Assembly (NCBI RefSeq): GCF_001657485.1
Contig: NZ_LXFU01000031.1
Coordinates: 152,866 to 216,865 of the forward strand
DNA: 64,000 nt
From: Rhizobium sp. WYCCWR10014
GTDB lineage: Bacteria > Pseudomonadota > Alphaproteobacteria > Rhizobiales > Rhizobiaceae
Direction of reading: 5' to 3'
This document shows, in pieces, positions 54,226 through 63,607 of this stretch. The stretch's first letter is position 1. Each line of letters starts with the position of its first letter. The translations under genes were made by a program, and so were the position numbers. The notes under the pieces are model-generated. The model was not told the origin of the DNA. It ran no database searches and saw only the letters and a list, made by a program, of their open reading frames with translations.

Positions 54226-55083
54226 ATGAACGACCATCCGCAGGCAGGAAGCGCCACAGTCCTTGCAACGAGCAGGGGACGCGGCTGGCGCGGTCTGGAG
54301 GCTGAGCTGCTGCGCATTCCGCCTGGTCGCACGCATATCTCAGGCACGCCCTATCATCGCCTCGGAATCCATGTCGGCCGGCCGGTGCGGGCGCAATGCC
54401 GCTGTGACGGGCGGGAGTATCGCCGCCTGCAGAAGCATGGCGATATCGATGTGGTGCCAGCCGGCCTTGATGGCGTTTGGGAGGACGACCGCGAATGCAT
54501 GATCCTGCGCTTGAAGATCAGCAAGGATCTTTTCCATCAGGCTGCCATCGGCCTCGGCCGCGATCCAGCGGCGGCGATCGCCCCGAAATTTCAGCTCCGT
54601 GATCCGCGGCTCGAGGCAATCGCTTGGGCCTTGAAAGCGGAACTCGAAGCGGGTGTACCGTCCGACAACCTCTATGCCGATACGCTGGCGACGGCCCTCG
54701 CGCTCCGCCTGATCGAGGCCGGCGGCGATACCTCTCACCCGGTGGATAACAGCAGAGCGCTCTCGCCCCGTCAGAAACGAATGCTCACCGACTACATCGA
54801 AGACAATCTTGATATGCCGCTTTCCCTTGCCGAATTGGCGGCTCTTGGCGGGCTGAGCCTCTCGCATCTGAAGACGCAGTTTCGAAACAGTTTCGGCATG
54901 CCGCCGCATCAGTATGTGCTGCACCGCCGGGTGGCTCGCGCCGAGGTGCTGATCCGGAGTTCCGACCTGCCCTTGAGCCAGATCGCGCTTGAGGCCGGCT
55001 TTGCGCATCAAAGCCATATGGCAAACAGCATGAAGCGGCTGCTTGGCATCAGCCCCGGCACCATCACCCGCTCGCGCAATTAA
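54226..55083 (+). CDS. AraC-family transcriptional regulator
   Basis: I use the ATG at 54226 (285 residues); a GTG 17 codons earlier is possible. The C-terminal third has two helix-turn-helix units of the AraC class (MPLSLAELAALGGLSLSHLKTQFRNSFGMPPHQYVLHRRVARAEVLI, then LPLSQIALEAGFAHQSHMANSMKRLLGISPGTI). The N-terminal part should bind the effector but is not recognisable. It reads in the same direction as an NmrA-like gene 99 bases on, which may be its target. Confidence 0.9.
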   Translation: MNDHPQAGSATVLATSRGRGWRGLEAELLRIPPGRTHISGTPYHRLGIHVGRPVRAQCRCDGREYRRLQKHGDIDVVPAGLDGVWEDDRECMILRLKISKDLFHQAAIGLGRDPAAAIAPKFQLRDPRLEAIAWALKAELEAGVPSDNLYADTLATALALRLIEAGGDTSHPVDNSRALSPRQKRMLTDYIEDNLDMPLSLAELAALGGLSLSHLKTQFRNSFGMPPHQYVLHRRVARAEVLIRSSDLPLSQIALEAGFAHQSHMANSMKRLLGISPGTITRSRN

Positions 55084-55182
55084 AAAAATTGGCCGATCCT
55101 GCAACGGATCGGCTGAATGCGCAGGCAATGCCCCTGGCGGCAGTACATCTTCCTTCGACTGCGAACAGAGGAAGGAATGATC

Positions 55183-56082
55183 ATGTTTGTCGTCTTCGGC
55201 GCCACCGGCAAAGTCGGTAAGGCAACGATAACAAGGCTTCGCGCCAAGGGCACTCCCGTCAGGGCGGTGCTCCGCGATCCTGCCAAGGCTGTATCCCTTG
55301 CGGCGCTCGGATGCGAGATCGCCATGGCCGAGGTCGGCGATGCCGATGCCATGGCCGTCGCGATGAGAGATGCGACGGCTGTACAGCTCATCTGCCCGAT
55401 CGACCCTCGCACCGCCGATGCTAGCCGCCAGATGCTGCAGTCGATCGAGCGGATGGTGGAGGCGATCGATGCCGCCCGGCCGCCGCGCGTCCTGGCGATC
55501 TCGGATTACGGCGCACATCTGACGATCGATACCGGCATTACCAGCCTGTTCCGTGCGATGGAGGAGCGGTTCCGGCAGTGCAGCACCCGGATGGTCTTCC
55601 TGCGTTCGGCCGAACATATGGAAAACTGGGCACGCTACCTGAAGATCGCCGGCGAGACCGGCATAATGCCGAGCATGCACCTACCAATGTCGCGACCTTT
55701 CCCGACCGTCTCAGCCGCCGACATCGGCGATATGGCCGCCGACCTTCTGCTGGCTGACGAGGATCATAGCCCTTCGCCGCGGATCGTCCATGGCGAGGGG
55801 CCGCGCGAATACACGGCGCTTGAGATCGCTGCGGCCTTGGGGAGCTTGTTGACCCGGCGCGTCGTCGCACACGAACTGCCGCGTGCCGAGTGGCCGGCAA
55901 CGCTAATCCGCGCAGGACTTTCGGAAAGTTACGCCGATCTGATCATCAGGCTCAGCGATGCGCACAACAAAGGTCTGATCGGCGCGGAAGCCGGTGTCGG
56001 TGAAATCCGCCGTGGCCGCACGGGGCTTTCCGCTGCCCTTGAACCATTTCGTCCTGACGTTCGGCAGGCTGTGTCGCGATAG
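55183..56082 (+). CDS. NmrA-like NAD(P)-binding protein
   Basis: Start at the ATG at 55183, seven bases after GAGGAAGG; the ATG two codons earlier is too close to that site. The 299-residue protein begins with the Rossmann motif FGATGKVGKATI and lacks the SDR Tyr-x3-Lys pair, as in NmrA/HSCARG-like redox sensors and quinone reductases (QorB-like). Segments such as FLRSAEHMENWARYL and FPTVSAADIGDMAADLL match that family. It may sense or reduce a quinone or act as a redox sensor for the upstream AraC regulator. Confidence 0.85.
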   Translation: MFVVFGATGKVGKATITRLRAKGTPVRAVLRDPAKAVSLAALGCEIAMAEVGDADAMAVAMRDATAVQLICPIDPRTADASRQMLQSIERMVEAIDAARPPRVLAISDYGAHLTIDTGITSLFRAMEERFRQCSTRMVFLRSAEHMENWARYLKIAGETGIMPSMHLPMSRPFPTVSAADIGDMAADLLLADEDHSPSPRIVHGEGPREYTALEIAAALGSLLTRRVVAHELPRAEWPATLIRAGLSESYADLIIRLSDAHNKGLIGAEAGVGEIRRGRTGLSAALEPFRPDVRQAVSR

Positions 56083-56118
56083 CCTCAATCCCGCATGGGG
56101 AGGAGTCCTGCCGGGACC

Positions 56119-57030
56119 CTATCGGCGAACCAGCCATTTCTTGGCAACACGGCAAGCCATCGTATAGGCCGGATCGAAGACATTGCCGACATCATAGCGC
56201 ACCACCTGACCGAGCAGATGGCTGGCAGCCGTCCTGTCCAGGCCGTAATCCGATGCCAGCCAATTCAACATTTCGCTGGTCGCATGCTGGAGCGCCTGAT
56301 CGAGGGGCCGGGCATTGCCGATGGTGAAGATGTCTTCGGCCGTTTCTCCGCGCGGCCAGACCAATCCGGCCTTCTTTTCCACCGTCAGCCGCACCGTGAC
56401 CTCGAACGTCGTCTCGACGCCGGTTCCGACGATCTCGCCATCCCCTTGCACGGCATGGCAGTCGCCGAGAAAGAACAGGGCGCCGGCAGCTGCTACGGGC
56501 AAGCGGACCGTGGTCCCGGGGCCGAACAGCCGATAATCCATGTTGCCGCCATATTCGCCGCTGGTGGCGGTCGATATCGCCTGGCCGAGGCTCGGCGCCA
56601 CGCCGAAACAGCCGATCATCGGAGCGAGAGGCAGAACGAAATTTTCAAGGCCTGCAACCGGCTCGGAAAGCCGGACGGTCAGGGCTTCGCGGTCGATGGT
56701 CCAAATGGCGATATCGCGCGGCGGCAGGTCACGAACCGTTTCAGGATCGACCACATTGGCCGCGACGACGCTGCGGGTAAAACCCGTGTCCCTGGTCGGG
56801 ATCATGCTGATGATCTCGACCCTCAGCGCATCCCCGGGCTCGGCACCTTCCACGAAGATCGGACCGTTCATCGGATTGCCGCCGGATGCCTGCTTAATGC
56901 CGTCCTTGTCATGCCCGGCGGCGTCGAGCGTCTCGGTGACGACCGTATCGCCGTCGGCGATGTGCAGGGCCGGCGAAAGAGAGCCGATGACATTGTGAAA
57001 GCTCGTCGGGATGAGGCGGTGAGTGGTCAT
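56119..57030 (-). CDS. Acetamidase/formamidase family protein
   Basis: The start is taken at the ATG at 57030 (303 residues), where the family N-terminus THRLIPTSFHNVIGSLSPALHIADGDTV begins; another ATG is 11 codons upstream. Conserved parts are NPMNGPIFVEGAEPGDALRVEI and GDCHAVQGDGEIVGTGVETTFEVTV. These enzymes hydrolyse formamide or acetamide to ammonia and the acid. It converges with the NmrA-like gene and diverges from the SerC-SerA fusion across a 461-base gap. Confidence 0.88.
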   Translation of the reverse strand: MTTHRLIPTSFHNVIGSLSPALHIADGDTVVTETLDAAGHDKDGIKQASGGNPMNGPIFVEGAEPGDALRVEIISMIPTRDTGFTRSVVAANVVDPETVRDLPPRDIAIWTIDREALTVRLSEPVAGLENFVLPLAPMIGCFGVAPSLGQAISTATSGEYGGNMDYRLFGPGTTVRLPVAAAGALFFLGDCHAVQGDGEIVGTGVETTFEVTVRLTVEKKAGLVWPRGETAEDIFTIGNARPLDQALQHATSEMLNWLASDYGLDRTAASHLLGQVVRYDVGNVFDPAYTMACRVAKKWLVRR

Positions 57031-57491
57031 GAAAATACAGCTCTCGCTCGTTTCGAATGTCATGAGCCTGCGGCTGAACTGCCCGGCGGAGAGAGTTGCA
57101 GACTACTGTATAATTCCGTAAATCGGAATCGATTTAAGGACAAAATTATGCAGCAATTCAAAGTGCTACAGTATCGTTTGGCCCGTGCAAGGGCATCAAG
57201 CCAAGCGTCGGCGGCTGGGCAAGAATCATCGGGCACAACACGATATTCGTCGATGACCGCGATCCGCTGGCGCACGGTTTCCAGATAGTTTGATTGGACG
57301 CAAGTATCGGGTGCGTTTGTCATAATCGGTGATTCAGGGCTGGCCTGGACCTGCCGTAGCCAAAGCGCTGGTCGGTCGCGCTATCCAGAACGTCGCGATT
57401 GGCGCCGGACGGGGCGCTTTGAGTTCTTCTTCCGGGCAAGACCGCTCCTAAGATGTCTTGGCCACCTTCCCTTCAAGCAGATAGGCAGATC
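57031..57491. other. Long divergent intergenic region with an inverted repeat and a gene-like start
   Basis: This 461-base gap holds the 17-bp repeat listed separately at 57113, followed by AAGGA and an ATG at 57148 with good spacing; that frame runs only 46 codons to a stop at 57288. On the minus strand 57060-57323 is open for 87 codons, with some G/C third-position bias in its first half (YLETVRQRIAVIDEYRVVPD near its start). Either could be a gene remnant. Neither is recognisable, so I call no gene. Confidence 0.45.
57113..57129. promoter_or_regulatory. Candidate operator, 17-bp inverted repeat
   Basis: ATTCCG at 57113-57118 and CGGAAT at 57124-57129 flank TAAAT in the region between the acetamidase/formamidase gene and the fusion gene. 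It overlaps the -10-like TATAAT at 57109-57114, so a bound regulator would control rightward transcription. The regulator is unknown. Confidence 0.5.
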
Positions 57492-60467
57492 ATGACACAT
57501 ATCGAGCAGATGCAGGACCAGCGACTTGAAGCGCTCCGACTGACGAAGTCGGGAGCACCGAAGCTGCCGTCCAATCCGTTTTTCGGCGTCGGTCCGATCA
57601 CCGATGCGACCACCGACGAAGTGGATAGCCGCCTGCGGCGCATCGCTTTCGATACATGGATCGAGAAGACCTATCGCAAGTTCGACGACAGGGGCAACGA
57701 TATCGGCGGCTTCACCACCGCCGAAATTTCCCGCAGCATGCACCGCGGCTACCCGGCAGATAAAATTCTGACCGACATGATGCGGGCGATCCATCGCTAT
57801 TTCCACTTCCCGAAGGCGAACCGGATGGCTGTGGGACTCGGCGGCGGTCACAGCGGCTATACCGTCTGCGTCCAGCACCTGATGAACGCCAACGACGCGT
57901 CCCAGCGCGTCTACGTCGATACGCCGCGCCCGGAAAGCGATCCGGCCCGCGCGGCAGGCTTCTTCCGTCAGTCCTGGGCCACGCAGCTGATCGAGATGCA
58001 GCGCTTTGCCGAAAAGGGCTGCGAGAGCCGCATTCATTTTGCCGCCTCCGAGGGTGTGATCCCGACGGCCGCCGAGCTTTCCGCTCTCGGCGTGTCGATC
58101 TTCGTCGGCGTCGGCCACGAGACGACCGGCGCCAATGCCTATACCAGCCGTGAGATCCACGAGCTGCTGACCTGGATCGATGGCGATCCGGCAAACCGCC
58201 ATGCGGTGTTCGACGCGACGTCGATGCTGGGCGCCATGCCTTGGGAGCCCGAGCTGGTCGATGCCGTGATGGCGAAATGCTGCTTGTTCATGCCGTTTCA
58301 GAAGGCGATCGGCGGGATATCGGGGTATTTCGTCGCCTCCTTCACGCCGCATGCCCTGACGCTCGTGGAGAAAAACCAGCAGGATCCGTCCTGGGCGATC
58401 CCGCGCCAGCTCAAGATCGCGCCGCCGATCGACGCGCGGCAGCCGCTTTCCGCCAAGCGATCCGTGGATGCCGGGCCGTTTTACGATGCCGCGGAAGACC
58501 GCATGCTCGGCGGCGTCATCAACACCTACAGCGCGCTTGCCTTTGCCGAAACCACCTTCGGCCTCCTGCAGTCCGAGGCGCGGGTCGGCTCGATGGTCGA
58601 GCTCAACAAGCGGTCTGCGGCCAATCGGGCGGTGATCGACGGCTGGGTCGAGTCGCACCCGCTGTTTTCGCTCACCGTCACCGATGCCGAGCGGCGCGGC
58701 GCGGCAGTGACGCTGCTAAAGGTGGAGGACGCCGGCATCACCGATCCTGCGATCCATGCCCGCATTATCGCTCGTTCAAAGCAACTGCTCGGCTATGAGG
58801 GCTTTACCCATCCGAACGGCGAGTTCGAGCCCGGCCTCGATGCGGCGCGCTACGTCAACGCATTCCCGGGAACGCCCGGCGACTACCGCGCCTGGGTCGG
58901 GGGCATCCGCGAGCCGGCCGATATCGTCGCGTTGCTGGAGAACCTGCAATATGCCTATCTGCGCGCCAAGATCGTCGTGATCGAGGAGGAACTGGCAAAG
59001 CAGGGCGTCACGTTCGCGTCGCCTGTGAAAGCCGGCGCGATGATCCGCAAGGACGATCCCGAACACGCCTATACGGTGCTGATCGCCGATCTGGTCGGCC
59101 TGCGCATTGGCGCAAATGGACAGCCCGACGACAGCGAAATCAGGACCTATGTCGAGGAAAAGGGCGGCGTCTTCCATGCCGGCCCGATCGGTGACAGGGC
59201 GGTGCTGGAAAAGGGCCGCATCCATTTCTTCTACCAGCCAAATCTCAGCACCGAGGCCGAAATCCTGCCGCAGACGGACAAGGGCCAGTATGACGCGCTG
59301 ATCGCGGCGGCGACCTTCATCCCAAAGGCTTCCGTATTCCCGTTCGGCGGCGTGCGCATCGGCGCGGGCACCGGCAATATGGGCTCGGCCTCCTGGGGCG
59401 GCGGCAACGGCGAGGGCGGCGAGGCGCCTTTGATGAACACGCCCGGCATCAACAGCCGGGCGACCGCCCAGATGGCGATGAAGGCGATCCTCAAGGTTGT
59501 TCCCGACCTGCCCGTCGACAGGCTGCACCAAATGGTCGCCAACGGCGACTTTGATACCGGGCGCCAGCTCAAGGATTTCCCGACCGCCAAGCTGGAGGGC
59601 CGGAAAATCGCCATTCTAGGCTACGGCAATATCGGCCGCGAAGTCGCCAAGCTCGCCAAGGCTTTCGGCATGAAGGTGGTGATCTACGCGCGCCAGCATC
59701 ACCAGCACTGGATCGAGTCGGAAGGCTTCGATTACGCCGCAAGTCCGGTTGAAGCGGCGACCGGCGCTGACGTACTCTCCGTCCATATCGGTCTCGGCCG
59801 GCTGGATGCTGCGACCGGCGCATACTCCAACGCAGGTGTTGTCGACACGCAGGTCCTCGACGCGATGAACGATGGTGCGGTGCTGGTCAATTACGACCGG
59901 GGCGAGGTCGTCGATGCGGCGGCGCTCGACCGGGCGCTGTCATCAGGAAAGATTGCCCATGCGGCAATCGACGCCGATCTCTTCAAGGATGCAGCGACCG
60001 GCAAGCTCAGCGGACCGATGGTTCCCTATCTGCCGCTCGAAGAGCGCCATAAGGGCAAGCTGGAACTGCTGCCGCACGCCGCCGCCGATACCGACCATCC
60101 TTCTCGGGTGACCGGCGCCAAGCAGGCGGTCGATCAGATCTTCGATGTCATCCGCTTCAAGTCGGTCACCAATTTGAAGGGTGATCTGCCGGAAGGGTAT
60201 GTCTCGGCAGGCGGCCGCACACCTGCCGGAATCGGCCGTGTGACGAAGCGGGTGGTTAGCGAGATCAGCGGCAATTCGGAACTGCTGGACGAATTGCGGC
60301 GGACCTCGGAAAAGGTCGCGGCGATCGTCGGCGCGCTCTCCGTTGTCTCCGATCCGAGCCACCGCGACCGGATCATCGATCGCTATACCGGTCTGCTGGC
60401 CGAAAATGCCGGCCGGCAGCGGGCGCTTCTCGATCAGCTTGGCCTCTACGGGCCGGCGGCAGAGTAG
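57492..60467 (+). CDS. SerC-like aminotransferase fused to SerA-like 2-hydroxyacid dehydrogenase
   Basis: The 991-residue protein (start ATG 57492; another ATG 13 codons earlier) joins two enzyme types. Residues about 20-400 look like a fold-type-I PLP enzyme of the phosphoserine-aminotransferase group: GLGGGHSGYTVC and the PLP lysine Lys271 in PFQKAIGGISGYF. Residues about 525-900 form a D-2-hydroxyacid dehydrogenase: a SerA-like catalytic part (YDALIAAATFIPKA, then NTPGINSRATAQMAM), Rossmann motif GYGNIGREVA from Gly710, Arg803 in NYDRGEVVD and His862 in LLPHAAADT. SerA makes 3-phosphohydroxypyruvate and SerC aminates it, so the fusion could run two successive steps on phosphoglycerate or a similar 2-hydroxyacid. 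The last 90 residues are an unassigned helical tail. Confidence 0.85.
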   Translation: MTHIEQMQDQRLEALRLTKSGAPKLPSNPFFGVGPITDATTDEVDSRLRRIAFDTWIEKTYRKFDDRGNDIGGFTTAEISRSMHRGYPADKILTDMMRAIHRYFHFPKANRMAVGLGGGHSGYTVCVQHLMNANDASQRVYVDTPRPESDPARAAGFFRQSWATQLIEMQRFAEKGCESRIHFAASEGVIPTAAELSALGVSIFVGVGHETTGANAYTSREIHELLTWIDGDPANRHAVFDATSMLGAMPWEPELVDAVMAKCCLFMPFQKAIGGISGYFVASFTPHALTLVEKNQQDPSWAIPRQLKIAPPIDARQPLSAKRSVDAGPFYDAAEDRMLGGVINTYSALAFAETTFGLLQSEARVGSMVELNKRSAANRAVIDGWVESHPLFSLTVTDAERRGAAVTLLKVEDAGITDPAIHARIIARSKQLLGYEGFTHPNGEFEPGLDAARYVNAFPGTPGDYRAWVGGIREPADIVALLENLQYAYLRAKIVVIEEELAKQGVTFASPVKAGAMIRKDDPEHAYTVLIADLVGLRIGANGQPDDSEIRTYVEEKGGVFHAGPIGDRAVLEKGRIHFFYQPNLSTEAEILPQTDKGQYDALIAAATFIPKASVFPFGGVRIGAGTGNMGSASWGGGNGEGGEAPLMNTPGINSRATAQMAMKAILKVVPDLPVDRLHQMVANGDFDTGRQLKDFPTAKLEGRKIAILGYGNIGREVAKLAKAFGMKVVIYARQHHQHWIESEGFDYAASPVEAATGADVLSVHIGLGRLDAATGAYSNAGVVDTQVLDAMNDGAVLVNYDRGEVVDAAALDRALSSGKIAHAAIDADLFKDAATGKLSGPMVPYLPLEERHKGKLELLPHAAADTDHPSRVTGAKQAVDQIFDVIRFKSVTNLKGDLPEGYVSAGGRTPAGIGRVTKRVVSEISGNSELLDELRRTSEKVAAIVGALSVVSDPSHRDRIIDRYTGLLAENAGRQRALLDQLGLYGPAAE

Positions 60468-60483
60468 GCCGCGGTCACGACCG

Positions 60484-61266
60484 TTACTGCATGTACCAGC
60501 CATGGCTGACAACCAGTGACTGGCCGGTGAGAGCATTGGTCTCGAAACCGGCAAACAGCAGCGCCACTTCGGCGACATCGTCAACCGTGGTAAACTGTGC
60601 ATCCACAGTGCCGCCGAGCATTACCTTCTTGATGACCTCGTCTTCGGAAATTCCGAGTTCTTTTGCCTGTTCCGGAATTTGCTTGTCGACGAGCGGCGTC
60701 CGGACGAAGCCGGGACAGATGACGTTGGCGCGCACGCCATCCGGTCCGCCTTCCTTGGCGACCACGCGAGCAAGGCCGAGCAAGCCGTGCTTGGCGGTGA
60801 CGTAGGCCGATTTCAGCGGCGAAGCCTCATGCGAATGCACCGAGCCCATATAGATGATCGCGCCGCCCTTCTGCGCCTTCATATGTGGTACGCAAGCCTT
60901 GGTGGTGAGGAACGCCCCATCGAGATGGATGGCGAGCATCTTCTTCCAGTCGGAAAAGGCGTAGTCCTCGATCTTGTTGACGATCTGGATGCCGGCATTG
61001 GAGACGAGCACGTCCACCCGGCCCCACTTGGTTACAACGGCGGCGACGCCGGCATTCACGGCTTCCTCGCTGGTGACGTCCATCGCAAGACCGATCGCCT
61101 CGCCCGGGCCCGCAGCCGTCAGGTCCTTGGCCGCCGCTTCCGCCGCCTCGAGCTTCAGGTCGGCGATGACGACCTTGGCACCTTCCGAAACGTATTTTTT
61201 GGCGATCGCCAGCCCGATACCGCTGGCCGAGCCGGTGACGATGCAGACCTTGTCCCTGAGCTTCAT
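60484..61266 (-). CDS. bdhA: 3-hydroxybutyrate dehydrogenase (SDR)
   Basis: The 260-residue SDR has the cofactor motif [12 protein letters not shown] at residues 11-22, NAGIQ near residue 90, a catalytic Ser in [10 protein letters not shown] and Tyr/Lys in AYVTAKHG near residue 154. The motifs and neighbours point to D-3-hydroxybutyrate dehydrogenase, converting 3-hydroxybutyrate to acetoacetate with NAD+. It follows the acetoacetate decarboxylase gene by 11 bases. Rhizobia often carry more than one such enzyme, so this may be a second copy. Confidence 0.87.
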   Translation of the reverse strand: MKLRDKVCIVTGSASGIGLAIAKKYVSEGAKVVIADLKLEAAEAAAKDLTAAGPGEAIGLAMDVTSEEAVNAGVAAVVTKWGRVDVLVSNAGIQIVNKIEDYAFSDWKKMLAIHLDGAFLTTKACVPHMKAQKGGAIIYMGSVHSHEASPLKSAYVTAKHGLLGLARVVAKEGGPDGVRANVICPGFVRTPLVDKQIPEQAKELGISEDEVIKKVMLGGTVDAQFTTVDDVAEVALLFAGFETNALTGQSLVVSHGWYMQ

Positions 61267-61277
61267 GGTTCGACTCC

Positions 61278-62018
61278 TTATTTTGCAAGATAATCATGGA
61301 CCACTTCGCCGAGGCCCAGCGTCAGGTCCGAGAGAATATGGACGGCGGATTTGACCTCAAGCACCGGCAGGTCGGCGACCGGCGCCAGCGCGTGCGGAAA
61401 CAGCGCCAGGGCGCCCGGTCCTTCCCACGCGCCCTTCACCGTCAGATCCTCCAGATAGTAGCGCACCAGTTCGCAGATGCGCGGTGTACAATCGACATGT
61501 GGAATAATCTTCAGCATGAAATTCGGCTGCTTCAGGCTTTCGAGGATTTTCGCCTCGTCGAGTGACCGATGCTTGAAGCCCATCGTTGCGGTGGCGACGC
61601 GCTGACCGCCATAGTCGAGCGTGCCGACCAGCGCATCCTTGACGGATGTCAGCGATGGCTCGGCCAGTTTCTTCGGAAAGCCCCAGATTTCGCGTCCGCC
61701 GGCGATCGGCGCGTCGTCGTTGAGATACATGGAATGCACGTAACCGCCATGTACCCCCTGATAGGTCACCGGGATGACCTGGCCGGATTCGGTATAGTCG
61801 CCAAAGCCGGTCGAGTCCGGCATGCGGATGAATTCGTATTTCACCAGAGGCTCATCGAACTGCAGCGGTTCGGGCACGACCCGGCGCAGGGCCTCCGGAT
61901 CGGTGCGATAGGTGATGATCATATATTCGCGATTGACGAACCGGTAAGGCCCTGGCGGGTAGGATGGACTGGTCAGCGGCATGGCAAAGGCATTGCGAAC
62001 GACATCTTCAATTTTCAT
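61278..62018 (-). CDS. adc: Acetoacetate decarboxylase
   Basis: The ATG at 62018 overlaps the patatin stop by four bases and gives 246 residues. The Schiff-base lysine motif [14 protein letters not shown] contains Lys116-Lys117, equivalent to the catalytic Lys115/Lys116 pair of the clostridial enzyme. Other family parts are [11 protein letters not shown] before it and [21 protein letters not shown] later. It turns acetoacetate into acetone and CO2. In the operon it would act on the product of the neighbouring dehydrogenase. Confidence 0.9.
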   Translation of the reverse strand: MKIEDVVRNAFAMPLTSPSYPPGPYRFVNREYMIITYRTDPEALRRVVPEPLQFDEPLVKYEFIRMPDSTGFGDYTESGQVIPVTYQGVHGGYVHSMYLNDDAPIAGGREIWGFPKKLAEPSLTSVKDALVGTLDYGGQRVATATMGFKHRSLDEAKILESLKQPNFMLKIIPHVDCTPRICELVRYYLEDLTVKGAWEGPGALALFPHALAPVADLPVLEVKSAVHILSDLTLGLGEVVHDYLAK

Positions 62019-63145
62019 GGTTTTTTCCCATGCAGGCGTTGCTCGGCAAGGTCGAAAATCCGTATCCCATTGGTCGGACGCGTTCGGTCGAGCCAATCTG
62101 GATGGTTCAGCGTCTCGACCACATCGTCATGGCCGGCCTTCCAGTGTTCCTCCACGGAGAGCCGCGAAAACTCATAGTCCTTGGACCCGGTTTCATAGGC
62201 GGCATGCCGATAGATCAGGTGCACCATGGTCACGGCGCAATCATTGCCGATCTTTTCAAGGAGCCTCGCATCGGGATCGTCCTTCAGCTCAGGCGGCAGC
62301 TTTTCAGTCAGCCTCTTGGCCGCCATGCGCACCGACTGAAGCTTGCGGAACTGGTCGGTGTTGAGCCGCGTGCGGCTGGAAAAACGGATTTCCTTCTCGC
62401 GGGCATCGACGTCAAAGACATCCTTCGGCAGCACGCCCTTGGCGCTGAACAAATCGACCTGGAAGATGCAGAGATCCGTCTCCAACTCGCTACCACCGAG
62501 AATGCGCTGCAGCGGCGTGTTGGAAACGATACCTCCATCCCAATAATAGCGGCCGTCGATCTCGACGGGCGCAAAACCCGGCGGCAACGCCCCGGAGGCG
62601 GCCACGTGTTTGGGTGAAAAAGCACAATCGCGGTTGTCGAAATAATTGAAGTTGCCGCTAACAACATCGACAGCGCCGAGGCTGAGACGGATGGCACCGG
62701 AATTGATCAGGTCGAAATCGACGAGACCGGCGAGGGTCTCCTGCAACGGCGCGGTGTCGTAAAGGCTGATCGCGGCCATCGGATCGCCCGGGATGTTCCA
62801 TGGCGCAAAGACGCGCGGCGTGAAAAAGCCGGGAACGCCGGTCAAAGACCCCAGAAAAGCGGAGGATTCGTTGAACCATTTGCGCATCGCATTGCCATTG
62901 CCGAGAAAATGGCCGGACAGTCCAGACGAGACCCGATGCCAGAAGGTCCTTAGGTTATCGACACGCTCATCGACGGGGCTTCCAGCAATGATGGCTGAGT
63001 TGATCGAACCGATAGATATCCCGGCCAGCCAGTCGGGGCGGATGCCAGCCTCATGCAAAGCTTCGTAAGCGCCGGCCTGGTAGGCACCCAAAGCACCACC
63101 GCCCTGAAACACCAGCACGGTTTTCTCTGTCGGAATAGTACTCAC
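62015..63145 (-). CDS. Patatin-like phospholipase
   Basis: I choose the GTG at 63145, which has GAGGAAAAG about seven bases before it; a TTG 12 codons upstream is weaker. The 376-residue protein has the oxyanion loop [12 protein letters not shown] at residues 14-25, the nucleophile Ser44 in GISIGS and the catalytic Asp in [10 protein letters not shown] near residue 205. The middle segment with [10 protein letters not shown] and the C-terminal DUF3734-like region fit rhizobial patatins linked to 3-hydroxybutyrate genes. It may release acyl or hydroxybutyryl units from lipids or granules. It is first in the operon. Confidence 0.88.
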   Translation of the reverse strand: MSTIPTEKTVLVFQGGGALGAYQAGAYEALHEAGIRPDWLAGISIGSINSAIIAGSPVDERVDNLRTFWHRVSSGLSGHFLGNGNAMRKWFNESSAFLGSLTGVPGFFTPRVFAPWNIPGDPMAAISLYDTAPLQETLAGLVDFDLINSGAIRLSLGAVDVVSGNFNYFDNRDCAFSPKHVAASGALPPGFAPVEIDGRYYWDGGIVSNTPLQRILGGSELETDLCIFQVDLFSAKGVLPKDVFDVDAREKEIRFSSRTRLNTDQFRKLQSVRMAAKRLTEKLPPELKDDPDARLLEKIGNDCAVTMVHLIYRHAAYETGSKDYEFSRLSVEEHWKAGHDDVVETLNHPDWLDRTRPTNGIRIFDLAEQRLHGKKP

Positions 63146-63607
63146 GGGGCGCTTTTCCTCAAATGCTGCAACTGCTAACAAATAACACAGAAAAGGCCAT
63201 CGAGCTGCACAGGGCAGATTAAGTTTCAGTAATGCACGATGGCTTCAGAGTAATCGTATACTCAGTCATTTCAGAGGCTTGCTAGTCAAAACGGCGGATT
63301 CTTCGCAACCATTGAGGCCTTTAGTTAGTCCTGCCGAGGGCATCTTGCAATGCAACAAAATGTGACAACGCTGGCCATTCGGCTATGTAGACTGCGAATT
63401 CACCCACGCCAGGCCAATCCTTCATTTCAGGCTTGCTACGACGTTCGACCAGCGTCGTCGGCTGGTTCAATCAACGAAGTCTCGCTTCGAGACAGGAGTA
63501 CTCTTAAGTTCCATAATATCCGTTACGCCGCAAATTTGTGTAAGGGGGGCAGATTCCATTTTCAAATGCAACGAGGAGAATAACGGCCATAGTTTCAGGA
63601 GGATGGA
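63146..63607. other. Intergenic region between the patatin operon and an IS30-family element
   Basis: These 462 bases contain the promoter of the patatin operon and the left end of the insertion sequence. I could not place the terminal repeat, since the matching right end is outside the window; a G-rich stretch (GTAAGGGGGGCAG at about 63539) is a possible edge. A small palindrome TTGCAATGCAA lies at 63345-63355. I see no gene. Confidence 0.4.

Noticed and set aside
56095..57288. Plus-strand open frame of 397 codons over the acetamidase/formamidase gene
   Set aside because: It mirrors a conserved gene on the other strand. Only its last 46 codons lie outside that gene, and they are treated as part of the intergenic region.
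57060..57323. Minus-strand 87-codon frame upstream of the SerC-SerA fusion
   Set aside because: It has some plausible residues but no ribosome site or family resemblance and would read through the dyad and TATAAT, so I do not call it a gene.
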